Source: DASYUM01 sp036001225 (GTDB lineage Bacteria > Methylomirabilota > Methylomirabilia > Rokubacteriales > DASRDR01). From it: a stretch of DNA of 28,109 nt. Below, piece after piece: positions 23,723 to 28,109 of this stretch (position 1 is its first letter; the number at the start of each line of letters is the position of its first letter). The DNA lies in the NCBI GenBank assembly GCA_036001225.1, contig DASYUM010000279.1:1-28109 (forward strand). The letters are read 5' to 3'. A model generated the notes under the pieces. That model saw only the letters and a program-made list of their open reading frames with translations. It was not told the origin of the DNA and did not search any database. The position numbers were made by a program, and so were the translations under genes.

Positions 23723-23763
23723 GGGGCGGCCCCGTTAGGATCGACCGCCCGTCGGGGCGGCCC
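23723..23763. repeat. Paired GGGGCGGCCC repeats with hairpin in a divergent promoter region
   Basis: The 10-mer GGGGCGGCCC occurs at 23723-23732 and 23754-23763, start points 31 bases (about three helical turns) apart, between the divergent K+ channel and M81 genes. CCGCCC-GTCG-GGGCGG at 23745-23760 forms a perfect 6-bp hairpin just upstream of the M81 ribosome site. It could be an operator or leader structure, but GC-rich sequence makes such repeats easier by chance. Confidence 0.35.
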
Positions 23764-23775
23764 GGAGGCTCGACC

Positions 23776-25242
23776 GTGCGCTTCTTCCTGGCGATGTTCT
23801 CCCACGAGACGAACACCTTCAGCCCCCTGGCCACCGGGCGGCCGCAGTTCGAGGCCCGCGACCTCCGCTACGGCGGGGAAATCCTCGAGGTCTACCGTGA
23901 CACCGGCACCTGTCTGGGCGGGATGATCGAGGCGGCCGGGCTCCACGGCGTGGCGCTGTTGCCCTCGGTGGCCGCGGCCGCCTCCCCCGCCGGCCGCGTC
24001 ACCGCCGACGTCTACCGCCACGTGACCGAGCGGCTCCTCGCCGACCTCCTGGCGGCCGGCCGGGTGGACGGCGTGCTGCTCGACCTCCACGGCGCCATGG
24101 TGCCGGAGACGATGGACGACGGCGAGGGCGAGCTGTTGCGGGCGGTCCGCCAGGCGGTGGGGCCCGACGTCCCCATCGCGGTCACCCTCGACTTCCACAC
24201 CAACCTGACCGCGGCCATGGTCCGCCACGCCGACCTGCTCCACGGCTACCGGACGTATCCGCACGTGGACATGAAAGCCCGCGGCGTCGAGGCGACCGAG
24301 CGCCTGATCGACCTGGCGCGGGGCCGGCTCCGCCCGACCGTCGCCTTTCGGCACCCGCGGCTGCTCCCCCCGCTGGGAAGCCAGCGGACGGCGGTGGGAC
24401 CGATGCGCCGGCTCTACGACCTGGCGGCCGAGATGGAGCGGGAGCCGGGCGTCGTCTCCATCTCGATCTTTGCCGGCTTTCCGCTGGCCGACATCGCCGA
24501 CGCCGGGCTGTCCATCTACGTCGTCACCGATGCCGACCCCGCGCTGGCCGATCGCCTCGCCGATCGGCTGGCGGCGGTGGCCTGGGAGCATCGTCACGAG
24601 TTCCGCCACGTCGGCCTTCCCGTCCGGGACGCGGTGGCCCAGGCACTGGCGCTCGACGGCGGCCCGGTGGTCCTGGCCGACATGGCGGACAACACCGGCG
24701 GTGGCGCGGCCGGCGACGGTACTGCGATCCTCCGCGAGCTGCTCCGCGTCGGGGCGCGCTCGGCGGTGGTGGCGTGCCTGTGGGACCCGGAGGCGGCGGC
24801 CGCCTGCGCCAAGGCCGGCGCCGGCGCGACGGCGACCGTGCGGTTCGGTGGCAAGACCGACGACCGGCACGGCGAGCCGGTCGAGGTCACCGGGCGCGTG
24901 CGCACGCTCTCCGACGGCCGCTTCCTCCACAAGGGCCCCATGATGCACGGACTCGAAGGCCGGCTCGGGTTGACCGCGGTGCTGGACCTCGGCGGCATCA
25001 AGGTGATCCTGATCTCGAACCGCTGGCAGACCCTCGACCCCGAGATGCTCCGGTTCGTCGGCATCGACCCGCTGGCCGAGAAGATCCTGGTCGTCAAATC
25101 GACGATCCACTACCGGGCGGCCTTCGAGCCGCTCGCGCGCGCGATCCTCGAGGTGGACGCCCCCGGCCTCTCCTCGTCGAACCTGGCACGCTTCGACTTC
25201 AAGCACGTGCGGCGGCCGATCTACCCCCTCGACGACATCTGA
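23776..25242 (+). CDS. M81 family metallopeptidase (MlrC-like)
   Basis: A 488 aa zinc enzyme of family M81, named after microcystinase C (MlrC), which cleaves small peptides and amides. The N-terminal domain carries FSHETNTFSP, LLDLHGAMVPE and VTLDFHTNLTAAM with candidate zinc ligands, and the HGYRTYPHVDM stretch typical of the family. The C-terminal MlrC domain includes LADMADNTGGGAAGDGT. The GTG start at 23776 is supported by GGAGG 7 bases upstream and by the family N-terminus. Membership does not imply microcystin breakdown; most M81 proteins have no known substrate. It is 15 bases upstream of the M20 hydrolase gene, so both probably act on one amide- or peptide-type substrate. Confidence 0.92.
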   Translation: MRFFLAMFSHETNTFSPLATGRPQFEARDLRYGGEILEVYRDTGTCLGGMIEAAGLHGVALLPSVAAAASPAGRVTADVYRHVTERLLADLLAAGRVDGVLLDLHGAMVPETMDDGEGELLRAVRQAVGPDVPIAVTLDFHTNLTAAMVRHADLLHGYRTYPHVDMKARGVEATERLIDLARGRLRPTVAFRHPRLLPPLGSQRTAVGPMRRLYDLAAEMEREPGVVSISIFAGFPLADIADAGLSIYVVTDADPALADRLADRLAAVAWEHRHEFRHVGLPVRDAVAQALALDGGPVVLADMADNTGGGAAGDGTAILRELLRVGARSAVVACLWDPEAAAACAKAGAGATATVRFGGKTDDRHGEPVEVTGRVRTLSDGRFLHKGPMMHGLEGRLGLTAVLDLGGIKVILISNRWQTLDPEMLRFVGIDPLAEKILVVKSTIHYRAAFEPLARAILEVDAPGLSSSNLARFDFKHVRRPIYPLDDI

Positions 25243-25257
25243 CCCCCGGGAGGAGCC

Positions 25258-26424
25258 ATGAGCACGGTGAAGGACGCCATCGGACAGGCGGTCGATCAGC
25301 TCGCCGGCGAGCTGGAGACGCTCTCGCGGACCATCCACGACCATCCCGAGCTGGGCTATCAGGAGACCCGGGCCGCCGGTTGGCTCGCCGAGTTCCTCGG
25401 CCGCCACGGGTTCGACGTCGAACGCGGGGTCGGCGGCGTCGAGACGGCCTTCCGCGCCACGCTCCAGACCGGCGACGGCCCCACCATCGCCATCCTGTGC
25501 GAGTACGACGCGCTCCCGGGCATCGGCCACGCCTGCGGCCACAACGTGATCGCGGCCGCCGGGGCGGGGGCGGGCGCGGCCCTGGCCGAGCGGCGGGGCC
25601 AGCTCCCGCGGGGCCGCGTCCTGGTGATCGGCACCCCGGCCGAGGAGGGCGGGGGCGGCAAGATCCGGCTGATCCAGGCCGGCGTCTTCAAGGACGTGGA
25701 CTGCGCCATGATGATCCACGGCTTCGACCGCACGCTGCTCCACCAGGATCTGCTCGGGATCGTCCGGGCGACCTTCGAGTTCACCGGGAAGGCCGCCCAT
25801 GCTTCGGCCGACCCCTGGGCCGGCGTCAACGCCCTCGACGCCTGCGTCCAGACCTACACCGCGATCAGCATGCTGCGCCAGCAGATGCGCCCGGACTGCC
25901 GGGTCCACGGCATCATCACCAGCGGCGGCGCCGCGCCCAACATCATCCCGGAGTCGGCGGCGACGACGTTCCTGGTGCGGGCGCCCGAGATCGACCGGAT
26001 GTGGGAGCTGCACCGGCGGGTGGTCGCCTGCGCGGAGGCGGCGGCTCGGGCCACCGGCGCCACCCTGAAGCTGAGCCAGCCCGATAACGTCTACGAGCCG
26101 CTGAGGCGCAACCAGACCCTGCTCGATCTCTTCGCCGCGAACATGGCGACGGCGGGATTGAAGGAAGGCGAGCCCATCCCCGACCGGCTGGGCTCCTCCG
26201 ACATCGGGAACGTGAGCCAGGTCATCCCCGCCATCCAGCCGATGATCGGCATCACGCCCACCGGGATGGCCATCCACACCCGCGACTTCGCCGAGGCGGC
26301 GGTGAAGCCGCTGGCGGTTTCCGGCCTGCTGGCCGCTGCCAAGACGATGGCGATGACGACCTACGACCTGCTGGCGGACCCGGCCCGGGTGGCGGCGGCG
26401 AAGCAGGAATTCGCGCGCCGGTAG
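25258..26424 (+). CDS. M20 family amidohydrolase
   Basis: A 388 aa di-zinc hydrolase of the M20D/AbgB-like group, which removes acyl or aminoacyl groups from N-acylated amino acids. Metal-binding motifs are visible: LCEYDALPGIGHACGHN, PAEEGGGGK and MMIHGFDR, and the final His in GMAIHTRDFA. The dimerisation domain insert begins TFEFTGKAAHASADPWAG. CGGGAGGAG precedes the ATG. A p-aminobenzoyl-glutamate hydrolase, an N-acyl-amino acid hydrolase or a peptidase are all possible. The operon with M81 suggests sequential cleavage of a common substrate. There is no signal peptide, so the substrate must be imported. Confidence 0.92.
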   Translation: MSTVKDAIGQAVDQLAGELETLSRTIHDHPELGYQETRAAGWLAEFLGRHGFDVERGVGGVETAFRATLQTGDGPTIAILCEYDALPGIGHACGHNVIAAAGAGAGAALAERRGQLPRGRVLVIGTPAEEGGGGKIRLIQAGVFKDVDCAMMIHGFDRTLLHQDLLGIVRATFEFTGKAAHASADPWAGVNALDACVQTYTAISMLRQQMRPDCRVHGIITSGGAAPNIIPESAATTFLVRAPEIDRMWELHRRVVACAEAAARATGATLKLSQPDNVYEPLRRNQTLLDLFAANMATAGLKEGEPIPDRLGSSDIGNVSQVIPAIQPMIGITPTGMAIHTRDFAEAAVKPLAVSGLLAAAKTMAMTTYDLLADPARVAAAKQEFARR

Positions 26425-26516
26425 CGCCCGCCGCTCGGCCGGCCTGGTGCGCGCAAGAGGCGCTCATGGCCTGTGGCGCCTGTGCCCCGTAATTCTGGGG
26501 AGAAGGAAGGCCGGGC

Positions 26517-27161
26517 ATGTCTGACCTCGTAGACGCGATCGTCAACCACTCGATGAACAGGCTCATTGTCGGGACGGCCATCCTCGCGGGGATCGTCTAT
26601 TTCGGCTCCCTGCTCCTTGGCTTAGGGGCATTAGTGCGCCCGATCTGGCGGCGGCTGGGCGAGCGGTTGAGCACTGATCCACCGGAGTTCGAGCCCAGAT
26701 CGTCGAGCGCGACCAGTCTCACCGCCGTGACGAGCATCCTGGGGGCGATCCTCAGCGCCAAGCTCCTGCCGACCCCTTCGCCGGCGTCTCCGAGTGCCAC
26801 GACGACCCATCTACCCAGCGCGGACACGTACGTGTATCTGAATCTCTTCTTTGTCGCCGTGCTGGGGTTGGCGCTGGTCTTCTACTTCTCTCTCGGCCGC
26901 CGTCTCTGGATTTATCTGATCGCGGACTGGCTCATCTTCTGGGGCGCGTTCGGTGTGGTCGTCGGCGTCGATCTGGCGCTGCTGGAAATGACGCGGTTCT
27001 CGGCCTTCTCCCGTGGCGTGTTCGGGGGCCTGGTGACCCTCGCGCTGGCGGCCGTCGCGCGAAGCAGGATCCGGAGCACCCTCACGCTTCTGCGTGACCT
27101 CGCCAACGTGAGCGCGCAGCAAGCGCTGACACAGGCAGGGCGGCGGTGGCAGGTGAAGTAG
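26517..27161 (+). CDS. Membrane protein of unknown function
   Basis: A 214 aa protein of unknown family with about four or five membrane helices: residues 15-39, a weaker one at 66-85 (LTAVTSILGAILSAKLLP), 103-126 (YLNLFFVAVLGLALVFYFSL), 130-155 (LWIYLIADWLIFWGAFGVVVG) and 166-182. A Pro/Ser/Thr-rich linker (LPTPSPASPSATTTHLPS) lies after the second, probably outside the cell. The C-terminus is a short basic, amphipathic helix. GGAGAAGGAAGG lies ahead of the ATG. Its GC is visibly lower than the M20 gene and the CoA ligase, and it has no operon partner. It converges on the CoA ligase with 6 bases between. Confidence 0.7.
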   Translation: MSDLVDAIVNHSMNRLIVGTAILAGIVYFGSLLLGLGALVRPIWRRLGERLSTDPPEFEPRSSSATSLTAVTSILGAILSAKLLPTPSPASPSATTTHLPSADTYVYLNLFFVAVLGLALVFYFSLGRRLWIYLIADWLIFWGAFGVVVGVDLALLEMTRFSAFSRGVFGGLVTLALAAVARSRIRSTLTLLRDLANVSAQQALTQAGRRWQVK

Positions 27162-27167
27162 AAGAGT

Positions 27168-28109
27168 CTAGGCCGGCCCCTCGAGGCCGTACTTGGCGAC
27201 GGCGTGAGCCTGCTGCTTGAACTTCTGCACCTTGCCCGAGCCCGTCATGGGGAAGGCGTCCACGATCTCCACGTAGCGCGGCACCTTGAAGTTGGCCATC
27301 TTCTCGCGTCCGAACGCGATGACCTCCTCGGCCGTCAAGGACGCGCCCGGCCGCGGGATCACGAACGCCATCACCGTCTCGCCGAGGAGCGGGTCGGGGA
27401 CCCCGACGATCGAGATGTCGAGGATCTTCGGGTGGCGGAGGTAGAAGTTCTCGATCTCGGCCGGATAGGTGTTGAAGCCGCCCACGATGATCATGTCGGT
27501 CAGGCGGCCGGTGATCCGCAGATACCCATCCGCGTCCTTGATGCCCATGTCGCCGGTGTGGAGCCAGCCGTCGCGGACCTTCTCCTCGGTGGCGTCGGGC
27601 TTGTTGTAGTACCCGATCATCAGCGTCGGCCCCTTGATGCAGAGCTCGCCCTCTTCGCCGGGCGGGAGCTCCTGTCCCGTCGCCGGGTCCGCGATCCGAT
27701 CCTCGATCTCCGAGGTGCGCACCCCCACGGTGGAGACGCGCTTCTCGATCGGGTCGCCGGACCGCGTCCAGTGTGTGCCGCCGGTGGCCTCGGTCAGCCC
27801 GTAGACCACCAGCGCGTCCATGCCGAGCCCACGCTCGCGGTCGAGGATCTTCCGCATGATCTCCACCGGTACCGGGGCGGCTCCGATGGAGCCGGTTCTG
27901 AGTGAGCGCAGGTCGTGCTTGGGGAAGGCCGGGTGGCCGAGGAGGGTGATGAACATGGTCGGCACGCCCGAGAAGATGGTCACGCGCTCCGCCTCGATAA
28001 GCCGCATGGCCTCGAGCGGATCGAAGACTTCCATCAGGACCTGGGTCGAGCCCACGAGGCAGTTGGCGGCGATGCCACCCATGGAGCCGAAGATGTGGAA
28101 GTAGGGCAC
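27168..28109 (-). CDS. Acyl-CoA synthetase (AMP-forming), 5' end outside window
   Basis: This is the C-terminal 313 residues of an ANL-superfamily acyl-/aryl-CoA ligase, cut by the window edge, so the start and P-loop motif are missing. Seen motifs: VYGLTEATGGTHWTRSGDP (A5-like), IGYYNKPDATEEKVRDGWLHTGDMG (A7), YLRITGRLTDMIIVGGFNTYPAEIEN (A8), and the catalytic Lys in PMTGSGKVQKFK near the C-terminus. The enzyme makes acyl-adenylate and then acyl-CoA in the cytosol. The fatty, aromatic or other acid specificity is not determinable here; long-chain fatty acid-CoA ligase is a common label. The hydratase and thioesterase in this window would act on such CoA esters, but they are not linked to it by operon. 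Confidence 0.92.
   Translation of the reverse strand: MPYFHIFGSMGGIAANCLVGSTQVLMEVFDPLEAMRLIEAERVTIFSGVPTMFITLLGHPAFPKHDLRSLRTGSIGAAPVPVEIMRKILDRERGLGMDALVVYGLTEATGGTHWTRSGDPIEKRVSTVGVRTSEIEDRIADPATGQELPPGEEGELCIKGPTLMIGYYNKPDATEEKVRDGWLHTGDMGIKDADGYLRITGRLTDMIIVGGFNTYPAEIENFYLRHPKILDISIVGVPDPLLGETVMAFVIPRPGASLTAEEVIAFGREKMANFKVPRYVEIVDAFPMTGSGKVQKFKQQAHAVAKYGLEGPA

Noticed and set aside
23776..25242. Microcystin degradation (mlrC) function
   Set aside because: Only the M81 family is supported; mlrA and mlrB are absent and most M81 proteins have other substrates.
23716..26277. 853-codon open frame on the minus strand across the M81 and M20 genes
   Set aside because: It is an antisense shadow in GC-rich sequence: Gly/Arg/His/Asp-rich, no family motifs, and both plus-strand genes have complete active sites.

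Overview
The window is GC-rich (by eye about 70%), gene-dense bacterial chromosome with genes on both strands in short operons. No rRNA, tRNA, CRISPR array, phage gene or transposase is visible. The mix of genes (lone extracytoplasmic binding protein, HpcH/HpaI aldolase, TPP enzyme with enoyl-CoA hydratase, M81 and M20 hydrolases, GH15 enzyme, several SDRs) suits an uncultivated soil heterotroph of the Rokubacteria/Methylomirabilota or a similar high-GC lineage. This assignment is inference from gene style only, because no marker gene is present.

Layout. 1-2.4 kb: leuC (minus), an exported DUF1344 protein (minus) and an Arg-rich small protein (plus). 2.4-3.9 kb: alanine dehydrogenase followed by two tiny overlapping ORFs. 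3.9-6.5 kb (minus): GH15 glucoamylase/trehalase-like enzyme and HpcH/HpaI aldolase. 6.9-10.8 kb (plus): Cys-rich mini-protein, orphan response regulator, SelA-like PLP enzyme, Tat-exported family 5 binding protein and a Met/Gly-rich exported protein. 10.9-13.3 kb (minus): TPP enzyme then enoyl-CoA hydratase. 13.4-16.5 kb (plus): tight four-gene run of SDR, tag, class III aminotransferase and hotdog thioesterase. 16.5-19.7 kb (minus): SDR, aldo/keto reductase and patatin. 19.8-21.6 kb (plus): an islet of visibly lower GC with a short gene-like remnant, a HicB/HicA toxin-antitoxin pair and a frameshifted PD-(D/E)XK-like protein. 21.7-26.4 kb: metallo-beta-lactamase-fold hydrolase (plus), a frameshifted K+ channel with RCK domain (minus) and an M81-M20 pair (plus). 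26.5-28.1 kb: a membrane protein (plus) converging on an acyl-CoA synthetase (minus) that runs off the window.

Two genes are each broken by what looks like a single missing G in a G run: the K+ channel and the nuclease-like protein. In both cases one added G restores one continuous protein with the expected family sequence. This points to either base-calling indels in the assembly or two real, very recent lesions. Metabolic themes are amino-acid turnover (leuC, ald, aminotransferase, M20 and M81 hydrolases) and carboxylic or acyl-CoA chemistry (TPP enzyme, hydratase, thioesterase, CoA ligase). The least explained parts are the HicBA/nuclease islet, the binding-protein/SelA-like/Met-rich unit and several small proteins without a known role.
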